Assembly: GCF_030163755.1 (NCBI RefSeq)
Contig: NZ_JASJOE010000008.1
Location: 1-64,000 of the forward strand
Origin: Roseicyclus amphidinii
GTDB taxonomy: Bacteria > Pseudomonadota > Alphaproteobacteria > Rhodobacterales > Rhodobacteraceae
Length of the DNA: 64,000 bases
Direction of reading: 5' to 3'
The notes beneath the pieces were generated by a model that was not told where the DNA came from, ran no database searches, and worked only from the letters and a program-made list of their open reading frames with translations. A program made the translations under genes and the position numbers. Within the stretch, counting starts at the first letter, position 1. Every line of letters starts with the position of its first letter. Below are positions 38,541-46,898 of this stretch, in pieces.

Positions 38541-38554
38541 TCTTGTGCAACAAT

Positions 38555-38581
38555 GGCCTGCTCCCTTCGCGGGGGCAGGCC
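38555..38581 (+). promoter_or_regulatory. Stable intercistronic hairpin after the sugar-binding protein gene
   Basis: An 11-bp stem GGCCTGCTCCC / GGGGGCAGGCC with a TTCGC loop and no T run, 15 bp after the stop. In many sugar ABC operons such a structure protects the upstream binding-protein mRNA and gives it higher abundance than the permeases; the same role is inferred here. Confidence 0.65.
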
Positions 38582-38670
38582 AGCCCATCCGAAAGCCGTG
38601 GCGGATGCCCCGGTTTCCGCATGGGCCAGACCCGACCGACCAAGCCCGACCGACCAAGGATGTGCCTGCG

Positions 38671-39615
38671 ATGAGTTCCAGCACGACCCCTGCCCTGCCG
38701 ATGCACGAGATCCGCGCCGAAGCCACCTGGCTTCAGCGCAACAAGATGATCGTCACGCCGCTTCTGTTCCTTCTGCCGGGGATGCTGTTCTTCGCGGTCT
38801 ACGTGATCTTCCCGATCTTCCAGAGCTTCGGCATCTCGCTCTATCGCTGGGACGGGCTGGGCGAGGCGACCTATATCGGGCTCGCCAACTACGAGGAGTT
38901 GCTGACCGACCGCAACTTCGAGATCTCGCTGGTGAACAACGTCAAATGGCTGGTGCTCTACCTGCTGGCCATTCCGCTGGGCCTGTTCATCGCGCTGTTC
39001 CTGAACCAGACGGTCGTGGGCATCCGCCTCTACAAATCGCTGTTCTTCTTTCCCTTCGTCCTGAGCCAGGTGGTCGTGGGCCTTGTCTTCAGCTGGTTCT
39101 ACCTTCCGCGTGAGGGGTTGCTCAACACGATCATCATGGGCCTGGGCTTCGACAGCCTGAACATCCTCGGCGACCCGACGCTGGCCACCTACGGGATCAT
39201 CGCGGCAGGCCTCTGGCCGCAGACGGCCTATTGCATGATCCTGTATCTGACCGGCCTGAACGCCGTGGACCCCGAGCAGGTCGAGGCCGGTCGGCTCGAC
39301 GGCGCGAAGGGCTGGAAGATGCTGTGGTACGTGATCCTGCCGCAGCTCAAGCCCGCGACCTTCATCGCCTTCGTCGTGACGATCATCGGCGCGCTGCGCA
39401 GCTTCGACCTGATCTCGATCATGACCAACGGCGGGCCCTTCGGGTCCACCCGCGTGCTGTCCTTCTACATGTTCGAGCGCGCGCTGTCCGAGTTCGGCTT
39501 CCGCATGGGCTACGGCTCGGCCATCGCGGTGGTGCTGTTCCTGATCATGCTCGTCTTCATCGGCTACTTCCTGTGGCAGATGTGGCGCGACGAGCGCGAC
39601 GCGCGGAGGGGCTAG
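38671..39615 (+). CDS. Sugar ABC transporter permease (MalF type)
   Basis: 314 residues from the ATG at 38671 (AAGGA ten bases upstream). Six or more TM helices (first at LLFLLPGMLFFAVYVIFP). The inner-membrane loop EQVEAGRLDGAKGWKMLWYVILPQLKP is the EAA motif that docks on the ATPase. Heterodimer partner of the next gene product. It follows the binding-protein gene by 130 bp. Confidence 0.92.
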   Translation: MSSSTTPALPMHEIRAEATWLQRNKMIVTPLLFLLPGMLFFAVYVIFPIFQSFGISLYRWDGLGEATYIGLANYEELLTDRNFEISLVNNVKWLVLYLLAIPLGLFIALFLNQTVVGIRLYKSLFFFPFVLSQVVVGLVFSWFYLPREGLLNTIIMGLGFDSLNILGDPTLATYGIIAAGLWPQTAYCMILYLTGLNAVDPEQVEAGRLDGAKGWKMLWYVILPQLKPATFIAFVVTIIGALRSFDLISIMTNGGPFGSTRVLSFYMFERALSEFGFRMGYGSAIAVVLFLIMLVFIGYFLWQMWRDERDARRG

Positions 39616-39619
39616 GCGC

Positions 39620-40468
39620 ATGTTCCCGACACCCATCGAGAAACGCTCGCGCGCGGCGCGGATCACCTACCAGTCGCTACTGCCGCTGGCGCTGATCCTG
39701 TGGCTTCTGCCGCTGATCGCGGTGATGGTCTTTTCCATCCGCCCCTTCTCGGATTTCACGCAAGGCAACTACTGGGGCGTGCCGTCCTCCTTCGAGTTCT
39801 TCACCAACTACGGCATGGTCTTCTTCGAGAGCGACATGCCGCGCTACCTGCTGAATTCGGTGTTCATCACGGTGCCCACCGTCATCGGCGCGGTGGCGCT
39901 GTCGTGCATGACGGGCTTTGCTCTGGGCATCTACCGCTTCCGCGGCAACCTGCTGATCTTCTTCATGTTCATCGCGGGCAACTTCGTGCCCTTCCAGATC
40001 CTCATGGTGCCGGTGCGCGACCTGACGGTCGACATGGGGCTATACGACACGAAACTGGGCCTGATCCTGTTCCATGTCGCGTTCCAGACCGGGTTCTGCA
40101 CGCTCTTCATGCGCAACTTCATCCGCGCGCTGCCCTACGAACTGATCGAGGCGGCAAGGGTCGAAGGCGTGGCGGAATGGCGGATCTTCTGGTTCGTCGT
40201 GCTGCCGCTGATGCGGCCCGCCATCGCGGCGCTGTCGGTGCTGATCTTCACCTTCATCTGGAACGATTACTTCTGGGCCATCGTGCTGACGCAAGGCCCC
40301 GACGCGCAGCCGGTCACGGCCGGCATCACGTCCTTCAACTCGCAATTCGTGGCGCAGTATCACCTGATGAGCGCAGGCAGCATCGTTGCGGCGATCCCGC
40401 CGGTTGCCATCTTCTTCCTGATGCAGCGCCATTTCATTGCGGGCCTCACGCTGGGAGCCGTCAAATGA
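39620..40468 (+). CDS. Sugar ABC transporter permease (MalG type)
   Basis: 282 residues with six hydrophobic segments. The EAA loop is ELIEAARVEGVAEWRIFWFVVLPLMRP. The N-terminal part VFSIRPFSDFTQGNYWG fits the family. Four bases separate it from the first permease, and its stop overlaps the GH4 start (ATGA), so it is in one translated chain with both neighbours. Confidence 0.92.
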   Translation: MFPTPIEKRSRAARITYQSLLPLALILWLLPLIAVMVFSIRPFSDFTQGNYWGVPSSFEFFTNYGMVFFESDMPRYLLNSVFITVPTVIGAVALSCMTGFALGIYRFRGNLLIFFMFIAGNFVPFQILMVPVRDLTVDMGLYDTKLGLILFHVAFQTGFCTLFMRNFIRALPYELIEAARVEGVAEWRIFWFVVLPLMRPAIAALSVLIFTFIWNDYFWAIVLTQGPDAQPVTAGITSFNSQFVAQYHLMSAGSIVAAIPPVAIFFLMQRHFIAGLTLGAVK

Positions 40469-41808
40469 CCGTCAAGCTGGCCTTCATCGGCGCAGGCTCA
40501 ACGATCTTCATGAAGAACATCGTGGGCGACATGCTGCACTTTCCTGCGCTGCGCGACGCGCGGATCGCGCTCATGGACATCGACCCCCAGCGGCTCGAGG
40601 AAAGCCGCATGGTGGCCGAGAAGATGATCGCCACCATGGGCACCGGCGCACGCGTCGAGGCGACGACCGACCGCGCCCGCGCGCTGGACGGCGCCGATTT
40701 CGTCGTCACCGCCTTCCAGATCGGGGGCTATCGCCCGTCGACCGTGATCGACTTCGACATCCCCAGGCAATACGGGCTGCGCCAGACCATCGCGGACACG
40801 CTGGGCGTGGGAGGCATCATGCGCGGCTTGCGCACGGTGCCGCATCTCTGGGCCGTGGCCGAGGACATGGCGCGGCTTTGCCCCGGTGCGACGCTGCTGC
40901 AATATGTGAACCCCATGGCGATCAACACCATGGCCCTGGCCGAGCGGTTTCCGCAGCTCAGGCAAGCGGGGCTCTGCCATTCGGTGCAGAACACGGTCGA
41001 GGAGATCGCCTACGATCTCGACCTGCCCAAGGACGAGATCCGCTACCGCGTGGCAGGCGTGAACCATGTCGCCTTCTTCCTGCGGCTGGAGCACGGAGGC
41101 CGCGACCTTTACCCCGTATTGCGCGAGGGCTACCGCACGGGCCGCCTGCCCAAAACGCCGGTCCAACGCCCCCATTGCACCAACAAGGTGCGCTACGAGG
41201 TGATGGAGCACCTGGGCTATTTCTGCACGGAAAGCTCCGAGCACCTGGCCGAATATGTGCCCTGGTTCATCAAGGACGGGCGCGAGGACATCATCGCCGA
41301 GATGGGCATCCCGCTGGATGAATACCCCGCGCGCTGCGAGATCCAGATGGCGGAATGGACCACGCAGGCCGCATCGCTCAAGGCCGCCGCCGGGATCGAG
41401 GTGAAGAAATCCCACGAATTCGCCGCCGAGGTGATGAACGCGATCGTCACCGACACGCCCTATGTCGCCTATGCCAACCTGCCCAACCGCGGGCAGGTGC
41501 CGCAGTTGCCGATGGGGGCCGCGGTCGAGACGCCGACTCTGGTCGATGCCAACGGCTGCCAGCCCACCACCGTCACCGACATTCCGCCGCAACTGGTTGC
41601 GCTGATGCGGAGCCAGATCAACGTGCAGGAGCTTGTTGTGCGTGCGCTGGTCGAGGAGAACCTCGATCACGTCTACCACGCCGCCTACATGGACCCGCAC
41701 ACCGCCGCCGAGCTGGACCTGCGGCAGATCCGGTCGCTGGTGACCGATCTTCTGGCCGCGCATGGCGACATGCTGCCCGGTTTCGCCCGCACCCGGAGGG
41801 CCGCATGA
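40465..41808 (+). CDS. GH4 family alpha-galactosidase (or alpha-glucosidase)
   Basis: 447 residues. NAD- and Mn-dependent glycosidase acting by oxidation-elimination. The NAD loop is AFIGAGST (residues 6-13). Cys171 in GLCHS and His201 in GVNHV are the metal ligands. GYFCTESSEHLAEYVPW is characteristic of the MelA alpha-galactosidases. The context (galactonate pathway plus beta-galactosidase) favours alpha-galactosides such as melibiose. Cytoplasmic. Overlaps both neighbours by 4 bp. Confidence 0.88.
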   Translation: MTVKLAFIGAGSTIFMKNIVGDMLHFPALRDARIALMDIDPQRLEESRMVAEKMIATMGTGARVEATTDRARALDGADFVVTAFQIGGYRPSTVIDFDIPRQYGLRQTIADTLGVGGIMRGLRTVPHLWAVAEDMARLCPGATLLQYVNPMAINTMALAERFPQLRQAGLCHSVQNTVEEIAYDLDLPKDEIRYRVAGVNHVAFFLRLEHGGRDLYPVLREGYRTGRLPKTPVQRPHCTNKVRYEVMEHLGYFCTESSEHLAEYVPWFIKDGREDIIAEMGIPLDEYPARCEIQMAEWTTQAASLKAAAGIEVKKSHEFAAEVMNAIVTDTPYVAYANLPNRGQVPQLPMGAAVETPTLVDANGCQPTTVTDIPPQLVALMRSQINVQELVVRALVEENLDHVYHAAYMDPHTAAELDLRQIRSLVTDLLAAHGDMLPGFARTRRAA

Positions 41809-42569
41809 CCCCAGTCTTCCCCGACCTTAACGGTAAATCCGTCTACATCACCGGCGGCGGTTCGGGCATCGGTGCCGCGCTGACCGAGGGGTTCCTGCGC
41901 CAAGGCGCCAAGGTCGCCTTCGTCCAGCGTTCGGATGCCAGCGCCTTCTGCGACGAGATGGAGGCCAAGACCGGCCACCGCCCGCACGCGATGCGCTGCG
42001 ACATCACCGACACCGCCGCGCTCAGGGCGACGCTGGCCGAGGCGGGTGAGGTGAACGGGCCGATCACCGTGCTGGTCAACAACGCCGCCAATGACAAGCG
42101 GCATACGACCGAGGAAGTCACGGAAGAGTTCTGGGACTGGATGCAGGCCATCAACCTGAAGTGCTATTTCTTCGCGGCCCAAGCCGTGATCGCGGGGATG
42201 CGGGCGGCGGGCGGCGGTTCGATCATCAACGTCTCGTCGATCTCCTACATGATGGGCAACGCGGGCTACCCGGCCTACACGACCGCGAACGGGGGGATCA
42301 CCGCGATGACCCGCAGCCTTGCGCGAGAGTTCGGCCCGGATCGCATTCGCGTCAACGCGCTGATGCCCGGCTGGGTGCTGACGCAGAAGCAGCTCGACCT
42401 CTGGGCCAAGCCCGAGGACCTTGCCGCGCATATGGAGCGGATGTGCCTCAAGGATCATCTGAAGCCCGAGGATATCGTCGGCGGCATGCTGTTCCTCGCC
42501 TCGGACGCCTCTCGGGCGATGACGGGGCAGGCGCTGGTGATCGACGGGGGCGTGGTGACGACGGGATGA
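41805..42569 (+). CDS. SDR family dehydrogenase, probable galactose 1-dehydrogenase, catalytic Lys replaced
   Basis: 254 residues, short-chain dehydrogenase resembling XylB/galactose dehydrogenases. It has TGGGSGIG (residues 16-23) for NAD(P) and NNAAN at 92. The active site has Ser144/145 and Tyr158, but the canonical YxxxK lysine is Asn162 (YTTAN). In this pathway it should oxidise galactose to galactonolactone. The 3' end includes a typical TGQALVIDGG. The change at 162 may alter catalysis or be a subfamily trait. Confidence 0.85.
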   Translation: MTPVFPDLNGKSVYITGGGSGIGAALTEGFLRQGAKVAFVQRSDASAFCDEMEAKTGHRPHAMRCDITDTAALRATLAEAGEVNGPITVLVNNAANDKRHTTEEVTEEFWDWMQAINLKCYFFAAQAVIAGMRAAGGGSIINVSSISYMMGNAGYPAYTTANGGITAMTRSLAREFGPDRIRVNALMPGWVLTQKQLDLWAKPEDLAAHMERMCLKDHLKPEDIVGGMLFLASDASRAMTGQALVIDGGVVTTG

Positions 42570-43489
42570 GCGGACCTGCGACATACGCCGACTGGATCGC
42601 GGTCGATTGGGGCACAACGCACCTGCGCGCCTGGGCGATCGGCAAGGATGGGTCCCTGCGGGCGACCGCTTCGTCCGATGCGGGCATGGGAAAGCTCTCG
42701 CGGGACGGGTTCGAGCCCGCGCTTCTCGATCTTGTAAAAGATTGGCTCGGGTCCGGCCCGACCCCGATCCTTGCTTGCGGCATGGTGGGTGCGAAACAGG
42801 GCTGGCAGGAAGCGCCTTACGCATCGGTTCCGGCGAAACCGGTTGAATTGACACCGATGCGCGTGACCGCGGCATCGGATCATCGCCTCGAGGTCTTCAT
42901 CGTCCCCGGCCTGTCGCAGGCCACCCCGCCCAACGTGATGCGCGGCGAGGAAACGCAGATCGCGGGGTTCCTTGCGCTCGAGCCCGACTTCGACGGCGTC
43001 CTCTGCCTGCCGGGCACCCATACGAAATGGGTGCATCTGAGCGCCGGTGAGGTCGTCAGTTTCCAGACCGCCATGACGGGCGAATTGTTCGACCTTCTCA
43101 GCCGTCATTCCGTCCTGCGCCATACCGTCGGGTCGGACACGCTCGACCCCGAGGCCTTTGCCGAGGCCGTCTCCGACACGCTGTCGCGGCCCGAGCGGCT
43201 GGCGCAAGGGTTGTTCTCGATCCGCGCCGATGCCACGCTGAACGGCACCGGGGCGAGCGTCTCGCGCGCGCGCCTGTCCGGTGCGCTGATCGGGGCCGAG
43301 CTGGCCGCCACGCGGCCCTATTGGCTGGGCCAGCAGGTTGTCGTCGCGGGCGCGCCCGCGCTGGCCGATCTCTACGCCCGCGCGCTGGCCGGGCAAGGCG
43401 TCAGCGCCCGCGCGCTGGATGCGGGCCCGCTGACACTGGCGGGTCTTGCCCGCATCCGAACCTCTCAAACCGAGCCGAGCCTGACATGA
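42566..43489 (+). CDS. dgoK: 2-dehydro-3-deoxygalactonokinase
   Basis: 307 residues. Phosphorylates 2-keto-3-deoxygalactonate with ATP. The ATP loop VDWGTTHLRAW is at about residues 13-23. GMVGAKQGWQEAPY and LPGTHTKWV are typical of the DgoK family. Overlaps the preceding gene by 4 bp (ATGA) and the next also by 4 bp. Confidence 0.93.
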   Translation: MSGPATYADWIAVDWGTTHLRAWAIGKDGSLRATASSDAGMGKLSRDGFEPALLDLVKDWLGSGPTPILACGMVGAKQGWQEAPYASVPAKPVELTPMRVTAASDHRLEVFIVPGLSQATPPNVMRGEETQIAGFLALEPDFDGVLCLPGTHTKWVHLSAGEVVSFQTAMTGELFDLLSRHSVLRHTVGSDTLDPEAFAEAVSDTLSRPERLAQGLFSIRADATLNGTGASVSRARLSGALIGAELAATRPYWLGQQVVVAGAPALADLYARALAGQGVSARALDAGPLTLAGLARIRTSQTEPSLT

Positions 43490-44106
43490 CCGACCGCAAG
43501 CTGATCGCCATCCTCCGCGGCCTGACCCCGGATGAGGCCTTGCCCGTGGGCGAGGCGCTGTTTTCGGCCGGGATCACCCGGATCGAGGTGCCGCTGAACT
43601 CGCCCCGTCCGCTGGAAAGCATCCGCAGTCTTGCCGATCATCTGGGGCAAAAGGCCCTGATCGGCGCGGGCACCGTCACCGCGCCCGACGAGGTGCGCGA
43701 GGTGGCCGATGCGGGCGGGCGTTTGATCGTGTCGCCCAATTTCGACGCCGATGTCGTGGCCGAGACCAAGCGCCTTGGCCTGCTCAGTTTTCCCGGCGTG
43801 CTGACGCCCGGCGAGTGCTTCGCCGCGCTCAAGGCGCGGGCCGACGGGCTAAAGGTCTTTCCTGCCTTCCAGATGGGGATCGAGGGTTTGAAGGCCGTGC
43901 GCGCCGTGCTGCCGAAAGGCACGCAGCTCTACATGGTCGGCGGCGTCGGCCCGGAGGGTTTCGCCGAGTGGCTGGCGGCCAGCGCCGATGGCTTCGGCCT
44001 CGGCTCATCGCTCTACAAGCCGGGGATGGAGGCCGAAGAGGTGCACCGCCGCGCGCTTCGCATGGTGGCGGCGTGGGATGACGCGACGAAGGGCATCGCT
44101 GCATGA
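43486..44106 (+). CDS. dgoA: 2-dehydro-3-deoxy-6-phosphogalactonate aldolase
   Basis: 206 residues. Cleaves KDPGal to pyruvate and glyceraldehyde 3-phosphate. It is of the KDPG/KHG aldolase family: Glu34 in RIEVPLNSP and the Schiff-base Lys123 in GLKVFPA. GAGTVTAPDEV and SPNFDADVV are conserved. With DgoK it completes the De Ley-Doudoroff route. Overlaps both neighbours by 4 bp. Confidence 0.93.
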   Translation: MTDRKLIAILRGLTPDEALPVGEALFSAGITRIEVPLNSPRPLESIRSLADHLGQKALIGAGTVTAPDEVREVADAGGRLIVSPNFDADVVAETKRLGLLSFPGVLTPGECFAALKARADGLKVFPAFQMGIEGLKAVRAVLPKGTQLYMVGGVGPEGFAEWLAASADGFGLGSSLYKPGMEAEEVHRRALRMVAAWDDATKGIAA

Positions 44107-44963
44107 GTGTCACCGTCTACGATGACCGCGCCTGCATCCTTGGCGAGGGGCCGCTGTGGCACCCCCAGCGCGGGCAGCTCTTCTGGTTCGACATCATGGG
44201 CAAGTGCCTGATGACCCGCGACGCCGATGGGCCGCGGGAGTGGTCCTTTGACCGGCATGTCTCGGCGGCGGGCTGGGTCGACGCCGACACGCTGCTGGTG
44301 GCGACGGAAACCGATCTTCTGCGCTTCTCGCTGACCGATGGCAGGGCCGAGCATCTGACGCCGCTCGAGGCCGACAACCCCGTCACCCGCTCCAACGACG
44401 GTCGCGCCGACCCGCAAGGGGGCTTCTGGATCGGGACGATGGGCAAGAATGCCGAGGAAGGGGCGGGCAGACTCTACCGCTATTGGCGTGGGGAACTGCG
44501 CCCCCTGCGCGACGGCATCACCATTCCCAACGCCACCTGTTTCGCGCCCGACGGGCGGACCGCCTATTTCGCCGATACCGCCGCGCATCTCGTCTGGCGC
44601 ATCCCGCTTGATGCCGACGGCTGGCCGGAAGCGGCGTGGGAGGTGTTCCTCGACCACCGCGAGAGCGGCATCAACCCGGATGGTGCCGTCGTGGATGCCG
44701 CGGGGCATCTGATTGTCGCTGAATGGGGCGGGGCGCGGGTGGCGCGTTATGCGCCGACGGGTGATCTTGTAGAAGAAATTACCTTGCCCGTGCCGCAACC
44801 GACCTGTCCGGCCTTCGGAGGCCCTGATCTGTCCACGATCTACATCACCACTGCGTTGCTGGGCCTGCCCGGCGATGCGATGGATGTCGCCCCGCTGTCG
44901 GGGCAGACGCTGTGCATCGAAACCGGTTGGCGCGGGCAGGCAGAACACCGGGTGATCCTGTGA
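44103..44963 (+). CDS. SMP-30/gluconolactonase family lactonase
   Basis: 286 residues, six-bladed beta-propeller. The metal-site motifs are present: Glu in GEGPLWHP (near residue 16), Asn in RSNDGRADPQGGFWIGTMG and Asp in GINPDGAVVD. In this operon it would hydrolyse galactonolactone made by the dehydrogenase. Cytoplasmic, no signal. Its stop overlaps the GTG start of the beta-galactosidase. Confidence 0.92.
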   Translation: MSVTVYDDRACILGEGPLWHPQRGQLFWFDIMGKCLMTRDADGPREWSFDRHVSAAGWVDADTLLVATETDLLRFSLTDGRAEHLTPLEADNPVTRSNDGRADPQGGFWIGTMGKNAEEGAGRLYRYWRGELRPLRDGITIPNATCFAPDGRTAYFADTAAHLVWRIPLDADGWPEAAWEVFLDHRESGINPDGAVVDAAGHLIVAEWGGARVARYAPTGDLVEEITLPVPQPTCPAFGGPDLSTIYITTALLGLPGDAMDVAPLSGQTLCIETGWRGQAEHRVIL

Positions 44964-46891
44964 CCCTCAAACGCACGCTCGGCACCTGCTACTACCCCGA
45001 ACACTGGCCCGAGGAGATGTGGGCCGAGGATGCGCGCCGCATGGCTGATCTGGGTCTGACCTGGGTCAGGATCGGTGAGTTCGCCTGGTCGAAGCTGGAA
45101 CCCGCGCCGGGCGATCTGCGCTTCGACTGGCTTGAACGCGCAATGGACGTGCTGCAGGGCGCGGGGCTCAAGGTCGTGCTGGGCACCCCCACCGCCACGC
45201 CGCCGCGCTGGATGCTGGACCGGCACCCCGACATGCTGGCCGTCGATGTCGAGGGGCGGCCCCGCGGCTTCGGCTCGCGCAGGCACTACTGCTTTTCCCA
45301 TGACGGCTACCGGGCTGAGAGCGTGCGGATCACGACGCTTCTGGCAGGGCGTTTCGGCGGCCGGGTCGAGGCGTGGCAGACCGACAACGAATACGGCTGC
45401 CATGACACGATCTACAGCTACTCCGACGCCGCCCGCCGCGCCTTCCGCGACTGGCTGGCGCAGAGATACCAGTCGCCCGATGCGTTGAACCGGGCATGGG
45501 GCAATGTCTTCTGGTCGATGGATTACGACAGCTTCGACCAGGTCAACCTGCCGAACCTGACCGTGACCGAGCCGAACCCCGCTCATGCGCTGGACTTCCG
45601 GCGCTTTTCCTCCGAGCAGGTCGCGCGGTTCAACGCGGCGCAAGTGGCGGCGATCCGCAAACATTCGGACGCGCCGATCAGCCACAATTACATGGGCCGG
45701 ATCGTGGAGTTCGACCATTTCGCCCTTGGTGCCCAGATGGAGATCGCCACCTGGGACAGCTACCCGCTCGGCTTCCTCGAGGACCGTCTGGAAGAAACAC
45801 CCGAGCACAAGCGCCACTACGCCCGGCAGGGCGACCCGGATTTCCAGGCCTTTCACCACGATCTCTACCGCGCGGTGGCCGCGCAATTCCCCGAGGGTGA
45901 CACGCCCCGCTGGTGGGTCATGGAGCAACAGCCCGGCCCGGTGAACTGGGCCCCGTCGAACCCCGCGCCCGCACCCGGCATGGTGCGGCTCTGGACGTGG
46001 GAGGCCTTTGCCCATGGCGCGGAATGCGTCAGCTACTTCCGCTGGCGACAGGCCCCCTTCGCGCAGGAGCAATACCACGCGGGCCTCCTGCGCCCCGACA
46101 GCGTCGAGGCCGAAGGCTTTGCCGAGGCGGCCGAGGTGGCCCGCGAGCTGGCCGACGCGCCCGAGGTCGAGATCGCACAAGCGCCCGTGGCGCTGGTCTT
46201 CGATTATGCCTCGGCCTGGGCCTGGGCGGTGCAGCCGCAGGGGCAGGGCTGCGACTACTTCCGGTTGGTCTTCGAAATCTACCGGGGACTGCGCAAGCTG
46301 GGGCTGTCGGTCGATATCCTGCCGCCTGACACCGCGCGGCTGCACGGCTATGCGCTGGTCCTCGTGCCGGGGCTGATCACGCTGACCGATACGCTGATGG
46401 GCGCGCTTCAGACGACATCTGCGCAGGTCATCCTCGGCCCGCGGACCAACGCCAAGACCGCCAACCTGTCGATCCCCGTGCCCCTGCCGCCTGCCCTGCC
46501 GGGCCTCGACGTGACCGTGTCGCGCGTCGAGACGCTACGCCCCGACATGCCCGTCGCCATGGAGGGCGCGGGGCATGTGACGCTCTGGCGCGAACAGCTG
46601 GAGGGCGGGGCCGACGTGATCGACCGCGATGCCGAGGGGCAACCGGTGACCATGCGTGCGGGAAACCTGACCTATCTCGGCGGCTGGCCCGACCCGGACC
46701 TCCTGCGGCACCTGTTGCTCGGGGCCTGCGCCGAGGCGGGCATTCCCACCATCGACCTTCCGCCTGACATCCGCGTCCGGCAGGCAGGCACCACCCGGTT
46801 CGTCTTCAACCACGGGCCGGGGCCGGTAACCTTCGAGGGGGCGACGCTGCCGCCGGCCGGTGTCGTGCGACAGACCACCGGCGCGGCGTAG
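44960..46891 (+). CDS. GH42 family beta-galactosidase
   Basis: 643 residues from a GTG at 44960 (GTGA overlap). GH42 domains: catalytic TIM barrel, then a trimerisation/Rossmann-like domain (about residues 385-560), then a C-terminal beta domain. The acid/base pair is Asn143-Glu144 (TDNEYG) and the nucleophile is Glu322 (WWVMEQQPG). It has no signal peptide, so it cleaves imported beta-galactosides. It ends the operon; the chemoreceptor gene faces it from eight bases away. Confidence 0.93.
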   Translation: MTLKRTLGTCYYPEHWPEEMWAEDARRMADLGLTWVRIGEFAWSKLEPAPGDLRFDWLERAMDVLQGAGLKVVLGTPTATPPRWMLDRHPDMLAVDVEGRPRGFGSRRHYCFSHDGYRAESVRITTLLAGRFGGRVEAWQTDNEYGCHDTIYSYSDAARRAFRDWLAQRYQSPDALNRAWGNVFWSMDYDSFDQVNLPNLTVTEPNPAHALDFRRFSSEQVARFNAAQVAAIRKHSDAPISHNYMGRIVEFDHFALGAQMEIATWDSYPLGFLEDRLEETPEHKRHYARQGDPDFQAFHHDLYRAVAAQFPEGDTPRWWVMEQQPGPVNWAPSNPAPAPGMVRLWTWEAFAHGAECVSYFRWRQAPFAQEQYHAGLLRPDSVEAEGFAEAAEVARELADAPEVEIAQAPVALVFDYASAWAWAVQPQGQGCDYFRLVFEIYRGLRKLGLSVDILPPDTARLHGYALVLVPGLITLTDTLMGALQTTSAQVILGPRTNAKTANLSIPVPLPPALPGLDVTVSRVETLRPDMPVAMEGAGHVTLWREQLEGGADVIDRDAEGQPVTMRAGNLTYLGGWPDPDLLRHLLLGACAEAGIPTIDLPPDIRVRQAGTTRFVFNHGPGPVTFEGATLPPAGVVRQTTGAA

Positions 46892-46898
46892 GTCGGCG

